DNA from: Lewinellaceae bacterium
Lineage (GTDB): Bacteria; Bacteroidota; Bacteroidia; Chitinophagales; Saprospiraceae
Assembly: GCA_020636325.1 (NCBI GenBank)
Contig: JACJYC010000008.1
Location: 186,001 to 250,000 of the forward strand
DNA length: 64,000 bases
Reading direction: 5' to 3'
Position numbers and translations under genes: made by a program. A model generated the notes under the pieces. That model was not told the origin of the DNA. It made no database searches and saw nothing but the letters and a program-made list of their open reading frames with translations. Positions 25,653 through 35,438 of this stretch are shown piece after piece. Position 1 is the first letter of the stretch, and the number at the start of each line of letters is the position of its first letter.

Positions 25653-27434
25653 TCATTGGATCTTGTCCGTTACCGAGCCGCATTTCAGCATTTTATCTCC
25701 GAAATAAGGGTTGAGGATCTGTTCGTCCAGGCTCAGCCAATCGGCGCCGGTATTGTTATCGGCCATTGGACAATGTTGAACGTATACCGTTTCTCCGAAC
25801 GGTCCGAAGGCCTTGGCCAGTTCTACCATTTGGCCGGAGAGGGGTTTGAAAAACTTCCGGGCTTCCTCTATATCTCCGGCAACCGTGATCTTGCCTAAAG
25901 CATCGACTGCGGCAGCGCTGTGCTGCATCCAATGGTTGTGGCCTTCGCCGGAAAACAGGTTCATGCCGGTTTTATCAAAAGCTTTCTTCAAATCTGTAGC
26001 CTGCTTTTTGGCCGTTGTCAGATCGTCCTTCACCAGGGCGTCTTTCAGTGGGAAGTAGCGGTCGAACAACAGCCTGATCGCCGTTCTGGCCTGTTTACTG
26101 ACCTCCATCGGCTTTGTTGAAACGGTTGCGGAGGTTTCTCCATGCTGATGCCCGGTTTTCATCGCACCGCCTTCCGGGTTCATCATACTGGGTTTGCCGG
26201 CCAGTTGGGCAGCCGCGTCAATCGAGAAAGTGCCGTTGACAGCAATTTCCTCACCCGCCTGCAACCCTTCTTTGACAACATACCCGTCGCCGGTCAGCGG
26301 GCCAAGCGCTATCTCCCGCATTATGAAGCTGGTGCCGAGGTCGGTGGCGTGTTTTATGTAAACTACCGAACGTTCGCCGGTCCACATCACGGCTGATTTC
26401 GGAACCACGAGCTGGTCTTTTTGGGTTGCCAGTTGGGTCTTGACGATGCCGTCGGCAAACATTTCGGGCTTGAGTTTGCCGCCGGGATTGGGCATTTCCA
26501 CCCTTGCCGTTGCCACCCTGGTCACGGGGTTGATAACGGGATCTATAAAAATGACTCTGCCTTTGAAATTATCACCCGGCAGCGATTGAATGGTAAAATC
26601 AACAGTACTCCCCACTTTCACCCAGGGCATATCGCTCTCGTATACATCGAACAGCACCCAGACCCTTGACAGGTCCACAACATCATAAAGCGGCATACCC
26701 CGCATGACGTAGTCGCCGAGGTTAACTTTTTTCTCCAACACGATACCGCTCACGTCCGCTAAAATAGGAAAGCGCTCTTGCGGGGTGCCGGAGTCAATGA
26801 TTTGTCCGATTTGAGCGTCGGTAAGTTTCCAGTTTTTGAGTTTTTGTTGTGCAGCGTTGAACAAAGCGGGCTGCATATCCTTGATCTTCAACGCGGAGAA
26901 CAGCTCCTGCTGGGCAGTGACCAGTTCAGGGGAATACACGCTTGCAATCTGTTGCCCTTTCCGTACCGGTTCCCACGTGAAGTTGACGGCAAGTTGTTCC
27001 ACCCTGCCGTCGAAGTGAGTGACCTGGGTGGATATGAGCCGTTCATCGGGCTGCACCTTACCGTTCATGCGCACTTCCCTGACGGGTATACCGTAGCCCA
27101 CGACGGCCGTCTGAACATTGGCGAGTTGCATGGCCATAGGGGACATCCTGATTTCCATCGGATCCCCTCCACCCTGGTCTGTTTCCTCTTCTAAAGGAAT
27201 CAGGTCCATGCCGCAAATGGGGCATTTGCCGGGTTCGGACTGGCGGATTTGGGGGTGCATGGAGCAGGTCCAGATGGTGGCTGCCGATGATTCCGCATTT
27301 TCCATCAGATGCTCTTCGTGGCTGCTGCCTCCGTTCGGAGAGGAGGGAAAAACTAACCAGCCAATGAGCAATCCCAGTGCCAGCATGACGACGGCGGTAA
27401 TGAGGATGGAACGATTGATTTTTATCTTTTCCAT
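25653..27434 (-). CDS. CusB-like RND periplasmic adaptor with metal-binding domains
   Basis: A 593-residue adaptor from the ATG at 27434 (MEKIKINRS). One N-terminal membrane helix (~8-28) is followed by a heavy-metal-binding domain (WTCSMHPQIRQSEPGKCPIC, then GMDLIPLE), the beta-barrel, lipoyl and hairpin parts of CusB/CzcB adaptors (TQVTHFDGRVEQLAVNFTWE, GIVLEKKVNLGDYVMRGM), and a C-terminal DUF3347-like helical domain (~430-580) containing GHNHWMQH and YVQHCPMADNN. Length exceeds a plain CusB because of the two extra domains, an arrangement known in Bacteroidota. It delivers metal to the CusA-like pump encoded upstream and docks the CusC-like channel. Confidence 0.92.
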   Translation of the reverse strand: MEKIKINRSILITAVVMLALGLLIGWLVFPSSPNGGSSHEEHLMENAESSAATIWTCSMHPQIRQSEPGKCPICGMDLIPLEEETDQGGGDPMEIRMSPMAMQLANVQTAVVGYGIPVREVRMNGKVQPDERLISTQVTHFDGRVEQLAVNFTWEPVRKGQQIASVYSPELVTAQQELFSALKIKDMQPALFNAAQQKLKNWKLTDAQIGQIIDSGTPQERFPILADVSGIVLEKKVNLGDYVMRGMPLYDVVDLSRVWVLFDVYESDMPWVKVGSTVDFTIQSLPGDNFKGRVIFIDPVINPVTRVATARVEMPNPGGKLKPEMFADGIVKTQLATQKDQLVVPKSAVMWTGERSVVYIKHATDLGTSFIMREIALGPLTGDGYVVKEGLQAGEEIAVNGTFSIDAAAQLAGKPSMMNPEGGAMKTGHQHGETSATVSTKPMEVSKQARTAIRLLFDRYFPLKDALVKDDLTTAKKQATDLKKAFDKTGMNLFSGEGHNHWMQHSAAAVDALGKITVAGDIEEARKFFKPLSGQMVELAKAFGPFGETVYVQHCPMADNNTGADWLSLDEQILNPYFGDKMLKCGSVTDKIQ

Positions 27435-27515
27435 TGTTGAAATTTTTAACCTCGCCCGGTTACCGTTTACCACGGCCCCGTTCGTTCGGGTGATCCTGCC
27501 GACAGGCAGGTTTGA

Positions 27516-28748
27516 TTAATTCATTTTTCCGGTCAGATAATCGAGTTTCACCAGCGTTAACTGATACTCCGTTTTCGCCGAAACCTTTTCCATCTGGTAG
27601 CGAAACAACTGCTGTTGCAGGCGCAGCACTTCCTCGAAATCCTGACCGGCATTGCTGTAAGCGGCCAGCACGAGGTCAACCGCTTGCTGTGTTTTCTGCA
27701 TTTGAAGGTTGAGCAGTTCCATCATTTGGGCCGTTTTTTCCAACTCGTAAAAAGTCAGTTCGTACATCGACGTCAGTTCGTTTTGCATATCCTTCTTCAT
27801 GTCGGCGTACATCACCTGCATCAGGCGGCGCTCCTCGGCGGCCGCGTTGTATTTTTTCTTCCAGATCGGCACGGTCACAGAGAACATCGGCATCACCATA
27901 TCCCTGCCGGTATTGGGGGGCAGGTCGAGGTCGTTGCCGCGTTTCACCAGGGGCATGTACTGCAATCCGGCGCCGATCATCGGTTTCCGCAGGTAGCCCG
28001 CGACTTTCTCCTCGGCGATGGCAGCCTGGATTTGTTTATCAAAAACAGCCAGAACAGGGTTGTCGGCAATAAGGCTGTCACGGCGGGCAGCTGCGCCGGT
28101 AACCGGTTCCGGCAGCATACCGGAGATGGTCACCGGCAGATTGTCGTCCCGGTTGAGCAGGCGGTTGAAAGTTACTTCCAGCGGTTTGCGTTTTTGCTCC
28201 AGCAGCATAAGTTCGGTTTTCACCTCATCAATCATGATGTCTGCCCGGATGGGATCCACCATGGGCGCCATGCCCTGCTGGAACATGACGGTGGCGAGTT
28301 CTTTATCTGTTTCGAGCAACCGCAAAAGGTCTTGTTGGATGCGGATTTTCTCTTCCAGTTCGAACAAGGGGTACCAGGCGTTTTTCACTTTGAAAAACAA
28401 CTCGTTCTGTGCTACCTGCACCGCCTGGCGTTTAACCTCGGCCATCCGTGTTGCCTCGTTTTCCATAGCATCGAGCGCTCCAAACCAGGGAAACATCTGC
28501 ATTACAGAGACACTGCCCAACTGGTTGCCCATCGGCAACATCATCGGCCTCAGGAAAAACGAGGCATTTATTGTTGGGTCCGGTAACGCTTTAGCCTGTG
28601 GACGTTTTTGCAGGGCGGCCTGGAATTCGGTTTGCTTTGCCCGGATCCCCGGATTGCTGTCCGCGGCGATTTTGAGATAGTCCTCCAGCGTTTGGCTTTT
28701 GAGTGCGCCGGCAGCCAGGATAAGGAGTATGGTGGTTATTTTTTTCAT
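27516..28748 (-). CDS. CusC-like TolC family outer membrane channel
   Basis: A 410-residue outer membrane factor with a signal peptide (MKKITTILLILAAGALKSQ). Two helical hairpin repeats are visible: residues ~20-200 (AADSNPGIRAKQTEFQAALQ) and ~220-410 (LADNPVLAVFDKQIQAAIAE, LNLQMQKTQQAVDLVLAAYS). Met-rich stretches (RPMMLPMGNQLGSVSVMQMF) and GMAPMVDP may reflect copper handling. It lies between the CusA-like and CusB-like genes on the same strand, 81 bp before the adaptor start, and completes the RND efflux complex. Length is slightly short but normal for the Bacteroidota members. Confidence 0.9.
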   Translation of the reverse strand: MKKITTILLILAAGALKSQTLEDYLKIAADSNPGIRAKQTEFQAALQKRPQAKALPDPTINASFFLRPMMLPMGNQLGSVSVMQMFPWFGALDAMENEATRMAEVKRQAVQVAQNELFFKVKNAWYPLFELEEKIRIQQDLLRLLETDKELATVMFQQGMAPMVDPIRADIMIDEVKTELMLLEQKRKPLEVTFNRLLNRDDNLPVTISGMLPEPVTGAAARRDSLIADNPVLAVFDKQIQAAIAEEKVAGYLRKPMIGAGLQYMPLVKRGNDLDLPPNTGRDMVMPMFSVTVPIWKKKYNAAAEERRLMQVMYADMKKDMQNELTSMYELTFYELEKTAQMMELLNLQMQKTQQAVDLVLAAYSNAGQDFEEVLRLQQQLFRYQMEKVSAKTEYQLTLVKLDYLTGKMN

Positions 28749-28762
28749 GTTACATACATTGC

Positions 28763-28801
28763 GGTCCGATGGACCTTACATAGATTGCGGCCCTACGGAC
28801 C
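28763..28801. repeat. GGTCC-hairpin repeat pair
   Basis: GGTCCGATGGACC (28763-28775) and GGCCCTACGGACC (28789-28801) are two copies of the short palindrome family seen at 18941-19030, separated by TTACATAGATTGC. They lie in the gap between the CusA-like and CusC-like genes. Confidence 0.65.
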
Positions 28802-28832
28802 TTTATCAGATGTTGTGTTGGTTGCAAAGGCG

Positions 28833-31800
28833 TTATTTGGCTTTTGGCCTGAGGCCAGAACGGTCAACTGTCCCCTGACGGCGGACAACGGTCTCCCGCC
28901 AAAAGGCCTGCAATACCGGAACCACGAACATGGTCATCAACTGGATGGTCATGCCTCCGAAGGTCGGAATGGCCATCGGCACCATAATATCAGCCCCTTT
29001 GCCGGTCGAAGTCAACACAGGAAGCAAGGCGATAATAGCGACGGCGGCCGTCATCATTGCGGGACGCACCCGCTTTTTGCCCGCAATCAACACCGCCTCG
29101 CGGACTTCCCCGACGGTTTGCGGCTTTCTTTCTTCGAAGACCTGGTGAATATAGGTTCCCATGATCACCCCGTCATCGGTAGCGATCCCGAACAGGGCGA
29201 TGAAGCCCACCCAGACTGCCACGCTGAGGTTGATGGGGTGCAGCTGAAACAACTCCCGCAGGCTTACTTCGGCAACTGAGAAATTCAGGAACCAATCCTG
29301 TCCGTACAGCCATAACATAATAAATCCACCCGCAAAGGCCACAAACACACCTGAGAAATGGATGGAAGACGCGATGACCGTTTTGAACTGAAAAAACAGC
29401 AAAAGAAAAATGGTAATCAGACTGATAGGAATGACAATGGACAACCGTTTCATTGCCCGCAACTGGTTCTCATAGCTGCCGGAAAACTTGTAGCTGATGC
29501 CTGCAGGAACGACCAGTTCTCCATTGTCGATCCGCTGCTGGATGAACCGGGATGCTTCCTCCACAACATTAACTTCTGCATAACCTTCTTTTTTATCAAG
29601 GAGTACATAGCCGGTCAGGAAAGTGTCCTCACTTTTTATGAGTTGTGGTCCTCGCACATATTCGAAATTAACCAGTTCTCCAAGGGGTACCTGAGCGCCA
29701 ATTGGTGTGGGGACCAACATTTTTTTCATGCTTTCCGGGTCATTTCTCAGTTCACGTGGATAGCGAACTCTTACAGGGAAGCGTTCCCTACCCTCTACTG
29801 TACTTGTGATGGCTATTCCACCAATAGCCGTTTCGATGAACATCTGCAAGTCTTCAATATTAAGTCCATATCGGGCACTAGCCACACGGTCGATATTCAA
29901 ATGCAGATAGGGCTTGCCAACAATACGGTCGGCAAAGACTGCTTCTGCCTTTACCGAAGGAACTTCTTTCAGAATAGCTTCCAGTTTCAGTCCGAAATCC
30001 TCGATGGTTTTGAGGTCGGGCCCATAGACCTTGATCCCCATGGGCGCCCGCATGCCGGTCTGCAGCATGACCAGACGGGTTTCGATGGGTTGCAATTTCG
30101 GTGCTGAGGTGACCCCGGGCAGCCTGGTCACCCGCACGATCTCGTCCCAAATGTCAGCAGGTTTTTTGATTTCCAATCGCCAGTTGCGGTAAAATTGTCC
30201 ATTCGGGTCAGGGATGAGATCTTCCTGTTTCACGCCTTTCAGCAGTGCTTGTTCATTGGTGAGCGTATCGCCCGAAACAAGGATGAAGCGCTCTTTCTTA
30301 TCCACTTTAAAAGTTTCCCGCTTTCCATCCTCATCGACCAAAAATTCAGGTTTGTAGTTAATGACATTCTCGTACATGGAAATTGGAGCGGGATCGAGCG
30401 CCGTTTCCGCACGCCCCGCTTTGCCCACAGCCAGTTCCACTTCCGGAATATTCGCCAGCAGCATATCGAGCTGTGCGACTACCCGTTGGTTTTCTTCCAC
30501 ACCCGAGTGCGGCATCGAGGTCGGCATCAGCAGGAAGCTGCCTTCGTTGAGTGAGGGCATGAATTCCTTGCCCATGCCCGGAAATTTGTGGATCATCGCA
30601 CTCCAGAATCCCGTCGTCCGGATGTTCCAACCCACCTGATCGAAGCCTTTGGCCACAACGCCGAATGTCCTGTTCCAGCCCAGCCAGATGACCAGCCCGA
30701 AAAGAATGGTAAACAGCGGGATGAGCATGAACTTGCCCTTGTTCACCAGGCACCACTTCAACACCGGCTCGTAAAAATGGACGATGGTCAGCAATGCCCC
30801 CAGAATTAAACTGAGCAGGGTCAGTACAAAAATGTAATTAACAAACATGGAATTGTGGTGTCCCAGGGGAACCCATTCTTCCGTCAGGAAAAATGTGGCG
30901 ACCAGCAACACGACGGCGACGTTGATGTAATTGGGAATGGCCTGCCAGCGACCTCTCCACTTACGCTCAAACAGGTTATTCAACCCGATAACAACCAGCC
31001 ATACCGGCAACCAGGTCTTGTAAACAACGGCGAAAAGAATGCCTGCGGCAATAAGCGCCACGTTCCAGATACCCCGCACCCGTTTTTTGTCAAAACCCAT
31101 GGACAGCACCAGGTGAGCCAGTGCCGGCAGCACAACGATGCCCAGCAGGAAGGAAGCGCCCAGCGCAAAGGTTTTGGTAAAAGCCAGCGGCTTGAAGAGT
31201 TTGCCCTCCGCAGATTGCATGGCAAACACGGGAAGGAAACTCACTACCGTGGTCGCCAGTGCCGTGGTGATAGCTGAGGATACCTCGACCGTCGCCTCAT
31301 AAATTACCTCGAGCAGGCGCCTGCCCCGGACGCCGTGATTTTCCGGCAGTTCAAGGTGGCGGATAATGTTTTCCACAAAAACAATCCCCACGTCGACCAT
31401 GACGCCGATGGCAATGGCAATACCGGACAGCGCTACGATGTTGGCATCCACACCGGCGTAGCGCATTACGATGAAGGTCATCAGCACCGCCACCGGCAAC
31501 ATGCTCGAAATAAGCAGGGACGCCCTCAGGTTGAGCACCAGCACGATGACGACGATGATGCTGATGAGGATCTCGTGGGAAAGCGCTCTTTCGAGCGTGC
31601 CCAATGTCTCATAAATCAACTGCGTGCGGTCGTAAAACGGTACGATGGTCAGTTGGCTCGTTCTGCCGTCGGACAATTTCTTTTGGGGCAACCCCGATGA
31701 TACAGTCTTGATTTTTTCCTTGACCCCGTTGATGACCGCCAGTGGATTGGAACCATAGCGCGCAACAACGACCCCTCCTACCACCTCTGCACCATCTTTG

Positions 31801-32678
31801 TCCAACAACCCCCGGCGTGTGGCAGGGCCCAAGGTCACCACCCCAATGTCTTTAATACGGATCGGCACATTATTGCTGACCGCAACCACCGCTTCTTCGA
31901 GGTCTTCCACTTTTTTGATATAGCCTATACCCCTGACAAAATATTCTGCCTTATTTATTTCGATGGTTTTTGCTCCCACATCCAGGTTGGACTTTTTAAC
32001 CGCCTCCATCACCTTGGTCAAAGGGATATTATAGGCTTTTAGCGCATCCGGATTCACGTCAACCTGGTATTCTTTTACGTGTCCTCCGATGGAGGCCACC
32101 TCCGATACGCCATCCACCGCATTGAGGGCATATTTCACATAAAAGTCCTGTACTGTTCTTATTTCATTCAAATCCCATCCTCCGGTGACATGACCGGCTG
32201 AGTCCCGCCCTTCCAGGGTATACCAAAACACCTGTCCCAGCGCCGTGGCGTCGGGTCCCAATGCAGGCTGTACACTTGGTGGGAGCAGGTTGGCCGGGAG
32301 GGAATTTAGTTTTTCCAATATCCGGCTGCGTGACCAATAAAACTCAATCTCTTCATCAAAAATGATATAGATACTGGACAAGCCAAATATGGAAGAACTA
32401 CGAATGGATTTCACCCCCGGAATACCCAACAGGTAGGTCGTGAGGGGATAGGTGATCTGGTCTTCAATATCCTGCGGGGAGCGCCCCATCCAGTTGGTGA
32501 AAACAATCTGTTGGTTTTCGCCAAGGTCGGGTATGGCGTCTACAGGAACGGGATCAGAAGGTAGAATGGTTTTCCAGCCAAAGGGTGCGGTGGAAATTCC
32601 CCACCCGATGAACATCACCAACAGGAGTAGGGTGACGAATTTATTTTCGAGAAAAAATCGAATGATTCCGTTAAGCAT
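28833..32678 (-). CDS. cusA: CusA/CzcA-family heavy-metal RND efflux pump
   Basis: A 1281-residue RND pump from the ATG at 32678 (MLNGIIRFFLENKFVT); the longer frame to 32732 adds an unlikely tail. The heavy-metal-efflux signature appears at the N-terminus (VDAIPDLGENQQIVFTNW, GRSPQDIEDQITYPL). TM4 carries GIAIAIGVMVDVGIVFVENI with the proton-relay Asp, and the C-terminal half has LFGIATDDGVIMGTYIHQ. The protein is ~230 residues longer than E. coli CusA; extra hydrophobic segments lie in the middle (~530-680), as in other Bacteroidota homologues. It exports Cu(I)/Ag(I), or possibly other divalent metals, across the outer membrane with the CusB-like and CusC-like proteins encoded next. Confidence 0.93.
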   Translation of the reverse strand: MLNGIIRFFLENKFVTLLLLVMFIGWGISTAPFGWKTILPSDPVPVDAIPDLGENQQIVFTNWMGRSPQDIEDQITYPLTTYLLGIPGVKSIRSSSIFGLSSIYIIFDEEIEFYWSRSRILEKLNSLPANLLPPSVQPALGPDATALGQVFWYTLEGRDSAGHVTGGWDLNEIRTVQDFYVKYALNAVDGVSEVASIGGHVKEYQVDVNPDALKAYNIPLTKVMEAVKKSNLDVGAKTIEINKAEYFVRGIGYIKKVEDLEEAVVAVSNNVPIRIKDIGVVTLGPATRRGLLDKDGAEVVGGVVVARYGSNPLAVINGVKEKIKTVSSGLPQKKLSDGRTSQLTIVPFYDRTQLIYETLGTLERALSHEILISIIVVIVLVLNLRASLLISSMLPVAVLMTFIVMRYAGVDANIVALSGIAIAIGVMVDVGIVFVENIIRHLELPENHGVRGRRLLEVIYEATVEVSSAITTALATTVVSFLPVFAMQSAEGKLFKPLAFTKTFALGASFLLGIVVLPALAHLVLSMGFDKKRVRGIWNVALIAAGILFAVVYKTWLPVWLVVIGLNNLFERKWRGRWQAIPNYINVAVVLLVATFFLTEEWVPLGHHNSMFVNYIFVLTLLSLILGALLTIVHFYEPVLKWCLVNKGKFMLIPLFTILFGLVIWLGWNRTFGVVAKGFDQVGWNIRTTGFWSAMIHKFPGMGKEFMPSLNEGSFLLMPTSMPHSGVEENQRVVAQLDMLLANIPEVELAVGKAGRAETALDPAPISMYENVINYKPEFLVDEDGKRETFKVDKKERFILVSGDTLTNEQALLKGVKQEDLIPDPNGQFYRNWRLEIKKPADIWDEIVRVTRLPGVTSAPKLQPIETRLVMLQTGMRAPMGIKVYGPDLKTIEDFGLKLEAILKEVPSVKAEAVFADRIVGKPYLHLNIDRVASARYGLNIEDLQMFIETAIGGIAITSTVEGRERFPVRVRYPRELRNDPESMKKMLVPTPIGAQVPLGELVNFEYVRGPQLIKSEDTFLTGYVLLDKKEGYAEVNVVEEASRFIQQRIDNGELVVPAGISYKFSGSYENQLRAMKRLSIVIPISLITIFLLLFFQFKTVIASSIHFSGVFVAFAGGFIMLWLYGQDWFLNFSVAEVSLRELFQLHPINLSVAVWVGFIALFGIATDDGVIMGTYIHQVFEERKPQTVGEVREAVLIAGKKRVRPAMMTAAVAIIALLPVLTSTGKGADIMVPMAIPTFGGMTIQLMTMFVVPVLQAFWRETVVRRQGTVDRSGLRPKAK

Positions 32679-32789
32679 ATTGAGTCGTCTGTTTGAACGA
32701 TGAAGGCATCTGTTTTGTAAGGCATCAGCCAAACGACTTCAACCACTGCAACGGCATACGCTGAGTGGCGAATGATCAAAACGGTCGAT

Positions 32790-33224
32790 CTATAAACGGA
32801 AAACCTGCAACCTGGAATGAATATCGTCGCAGGTGATGGGCGGTTTGAATTGTTGCCAGGCCGGCAGATGCGGCTGCTCTACTTGCCAGTGCTGGGCGAG
32901 ACCGGTTACAAACAGGATTGCCGGCGTCAGGATCTGGAGATCCGCGAAGCTGCTATTTAACAAGAATGCTTGCTGTTCGTCCGTCTTTAATAACTCGGAT
33001 TCGTCCTTGCAGCAACCTTTCTTTTCCTTTTTTGACTGGTGGTTGTCCATACCCTGATGCATCGGACAGGTCATGTTGCCATCCGCCTGATGACAACCTT
33101 TGGCCGGCATAAAGAAAGCGATGCTTTTCAGTTGGCTTTGACAGAAATGCCTGTTCAGCAGAAAACCGCTGGAACTGATGAAAAGCAAAATGGCAAGGAT
33201 TATATGTCCGGCCTTGTAAATCAA
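32790..33224 (-). CDS. HYC_CC_PP family protein
   Basis: A 144-residue protein with an N-terminal hydrophobic segment (GHIILAILLFISSSGFLL). It has the order of motifs that names the family: NRHFC near the N-terminus (the HYC position, here HFC), KKGCCKDE (CC) in the middle and FKPPI (PP) near the end. Further Cys/His/Met residues (KGCHQADGNMTCPMHQGMDN) suggest metal binding. The family occurs in Bacteroidota beside copper efflux genes, and here it is the first gene of the leftward copper cluster, 111 bp before the CusA-like gene. Biochemical role not established. Confidence 0.8.
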   Translation of the reverse strand: MIYKAGHIILAILLFISSSGFLLNRHFCQSQLKSIAFFMPAKGCHQADGNMTCPMHQGMDNHQSKKEKKGCCKDESELLKTDEQQAFLLNSSFADLQILTPAILFVTGLAQHWQVEQPHLPAWQQFKPPITCDDIHSRLQVFRL

Positions 33225-33243
33225 TGTTTCACTAATTCAGCAT

Positions 33244-33251
33244 CAAAAGTA
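33244..33251 (-). promoter_or_regulatory. possible -7 element of the copper operon
   Basis: On the reverse strand TACTTTTG fits the Bacteroidota -7 consensus TAnnTTTG and lies 20 bp ahead of the first gene of the copper cluster. No good -33 TTTG is found at the usual distance, and the leader would be very short, so the call is weak. Confidence 0.3.
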
Positions 33252-33704
33252 CAAAAAATAACAACACCGACTTAATTAATGTTGACCTGCTTCTGTAAAA
33301 ACATATGTCATCCCGGTTTTTGGGATAGTTGATTTATCCGGGTCAACAAACGAGGAGCAATATAAAAGGTAGGGATATGGCTATTTTTTGCTTGCTTTTC
33401 CCGAAGGGATTTCGGGAAAACAACCGAAAACGCAAACACTCCGGGTACCCTTGATTTATTCTGAACCACCATGCGTATCACTTGGCAGGCTAATAGCCAC
33501 AAAAGGGCACAATAGTTTAAACTTTTGTGTCCTTTTGTGTCCTTTTGTGGCTTTTGTGGTAAAAAGAAAAACTTGTGTTGTGGATAGAGGACCTTCCGCT
33601 CTACGGCAGCCTGATGGCCCCGAAGGAAATCCTTTGGAGCCAACAAAACAACTGAATTGAAGCGAAAGCTTGCGGGTCGCGGAAAAACGGAAATTACCCC
33701 GTTA
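33252..33704. other. intergenic region without a gene
   Basis: This stretch separates the copper cluster from the OmpA-like gene. It holds one inverted repeat, GCCACAAAAGG (33496-33506) with CCTTTTGTGGC (33541-33551), whose right side includes three CTTTTGTG repeats. A reverse-strand frame across it reads like low-complexity repeat (QKDTKGHKSLN) with no family resemblance. I see no RNA gene. Confidence 0.6.
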
Positions 33705-35144
33705 TCAATACCCGGATTTGCCTTTCGTAGCTGCCGGCGGGTCCATTTCGGTATCCGACGCAGAGGCGACGGCAAATTCCACCCTCCGGTTCATATAGCT
33801 GGCCGAAGAAGGCACCAGGGCATCCAGTTTGCCTTTCCACTGCAACACCAGGCGACCGCGGCCGATCCCGTGATTATTGACCAGGTGTTCGATGACGGCA
33901 TTGGCGCGTTGATAGGACAGCATATCGTTATAGGCTTCATCGCCGGTCTGGTCGGTATGCCCGATGATGACGAGGCGCAGGTTCGGGTTGCCTTTGAGCA
34001 TTCTGGCGATGCTGGCCAGGGAGCCGTAGTCCGAATATTTGATGGAATAGCTGTCGGTACCGAAGTGGATCATCGGCAGGAACCATTCCGTCACGGGTGC
34101 GCCGTTGCCGCCGCCGCCGCCGCCCTGAACGCCGCCGTTACTGCCGATCCGGTTGGTGATGGCTTCATCGATGAGTTCGCGGACGCGTTGTTCGGTTACG
34201 CCGCCTGCAGCGGGCAGCGGGTTGGTCACTACGCCTTCGGCGTTGACCTGTTCACCGGCGCGGGGCGGGTAATAAGGTTCTTTATCCTTGTAATCGGGAA
34301 CGCCGTCCTTGTCGCTGTCCAGGGTCCGGCCCTTGGTATCCACCGTAGCTTCGGCTGGCGTATTGGGTTCTTTGTCCAGTGCGTCGATGACGCCGTCGTT
34401 ATCGCTGTCGGACAACATATCGGCCTGGTTCTTTTTCACCTCATCGAGGTCTTTCAGGACGATATCGAGCGGATTCACCCAGTAGAGCGGTTCGGATTTG
34501 CCGGAGGCTTTACCGATATTGAAATTCAGGTTGATGGTGGAATAGTTGACGATATCGCGGAAGGGCGTACGGACGCCGACTTCTTTTTCGGTGCCGTCGA
34601 TCAGGTCGGAGCGGCGGCCGAAAGCGATCATCGCCTGATGGCCGATGCCGACGTTGAAGCCTTTGCTGACCCTGACGGAGATGCCGCCGATACCTGCGAT
34701 ATGCGGCGTGAAATCGGCGGGGATCGTTCCGCGTTCGACTTCGTTGACGAATTCCGTCTCAAACCGGTTGACGCCGACACCGACGCCGGCGTAGTAGTTG
34801 AATTTGCGCACGGCCCGGTCAAAGCGCATATTGTTCAGGGTAAATACCCCGTAACCGGTAGCAGACATCCATTTGGTGGTAAAGGTCCGGTCGTTGCTGG
34901 TAGCGCCTTCCGCATTGCCGTACATAAAATCGGTGCGGATGGAGAACAGGTGGTCGGTGGCTTTCCGGATATGGACGCCGGCGCCCCAACCGAATTTTTG
35001 CTGTACGTCACCGGCAACAAACAGATAACCGCCGTTGAGGCCTACCTCCCACATGTCTTTGGGAGTAACCGATTGCGCCTGTGTTGGAATAGTGCTGGAA
35101 AAGCAGATGGCCGCAGCCACAAGGAAAGTAATTGTTCGTCCCAT
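33705..35144 (-). CDS. OmpA-family outer membrane protein with TSP3-type repeats
   Basis: A 479-residue protein with a signal peptide (ITFLVAAAICFSSTIPTQAQ). Residues ~30-215 look like an outer-membrane beta-barrel (VGLNGGYLFVAGDVQQKFGW). Residues ~240-290 carry calcium-binding thrombospondin type 3 repeats (SDSDNDGVIDALDKEP, DSDKDGVPDYKDKEP). A Gly-rich linker (GGVQGGGGGGNG) precedes the OmpA C-terminal domain (~370-465: LVIIGHTDQTGDEAYNDMLS, ANAVIEHLVNNHGI, NRRVEFAV) that binds peptidoglycan. It probably anchors the outer membrane to the wall. A well-formed TTTG-N19-TAAATTTG promoter lies 237 bp upstream, giving a long leader. Confidence 0.92.
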   Translation of the reverse strand: MGRTITFLVAAAICFSSTIPTQAQSVTPKDMWEVGLNGGYLFVAGDVQQKFGWGAGVHIRKATDHLFSIRTDFMYGNAEGATSNDRTFTTKWMSATGYGVFTLNNMRFDRAVRKFNYYAGVGVGVNRFETEFVNEVERGTIPADFTPHIAGIGGISVRVSKGFNVGIGHQAMIAFGRRSDLIDGTEKEVGVRTPFRDIVNYSTINLNFNIGKASGKSEPLYWVNPLDIVLKDLDEVKKNQADMLSDSDNDGVIDALDKEPNTPAEATVDTKGRTLDSDKDGVPDYKDKEPYYPPRAGEQVNAEGVVTNPLPAAGGVTEQRVRELIDEAITNRIGSNGGVQGGGGGGNGAPVTEWFLPMIHFGTDSYSIKYSDYGSLASIARMLKGNPNLRLVIIGHTDQTGDEAYNDMLSYQRANAVIEHLVNNHGIGRGRLVLQWKGKLDALVPSSASYMNRRVEFAVASASDTEMDPPAATKGKSGY

Positions 35145-35380
35145 AGGGGTAATATTAAATCAGTTCATGGAATAAGATGATCATAAAACAGAAAAAGGCC
35201 TGATGCACCAAGTCATCAAACCTCTCAAGCTTTTTCATGGCAGACAATTTCAGTTTTCGGTTTACTCATTTGTATGTTTAACTAAGCCCTCGTTTACAAA
35301 CGTTTCAGGCTGTTTTTGGGAATTTCAAGGTGTAGATCGCTTCTGACACCATATGAAACGATGTGTTTGTGAATAGGTTA

Positions 35381-35411
35381 CAAATTTAAGTCATTTTTTT
35401 CAACGACCAAA
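35381..35411 (-). promoter_or_regulatory. Bacteroidota-type promoter for ompA-like gene
   Basis: On the reverse strand TTTG (35411-35408), a 19-bp spacer and TAAATTTG (35388-35381) match the Bacteroidota -33/-7 consensus (TTTG...TAnnTTTG) with ideal spacing. Transcription would start near 35374, giving an untranslated leader of about 230 bases before the OmpA-like start at 35144. Confidence 0.65.
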
Positions 35412-35438
35412 TTTTTTCCGGATTGCTGCTTTTATTGG

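Noticed and set aside
33308..33775. Reverse-strand 155-codon frame upstream of the copper cluster
   Set aside because: It crosses the end of the OmpA-like gene and reads low-complexity repeat sequence (QKDTKGHKSLN). No domain or codon pattern supports a protein.
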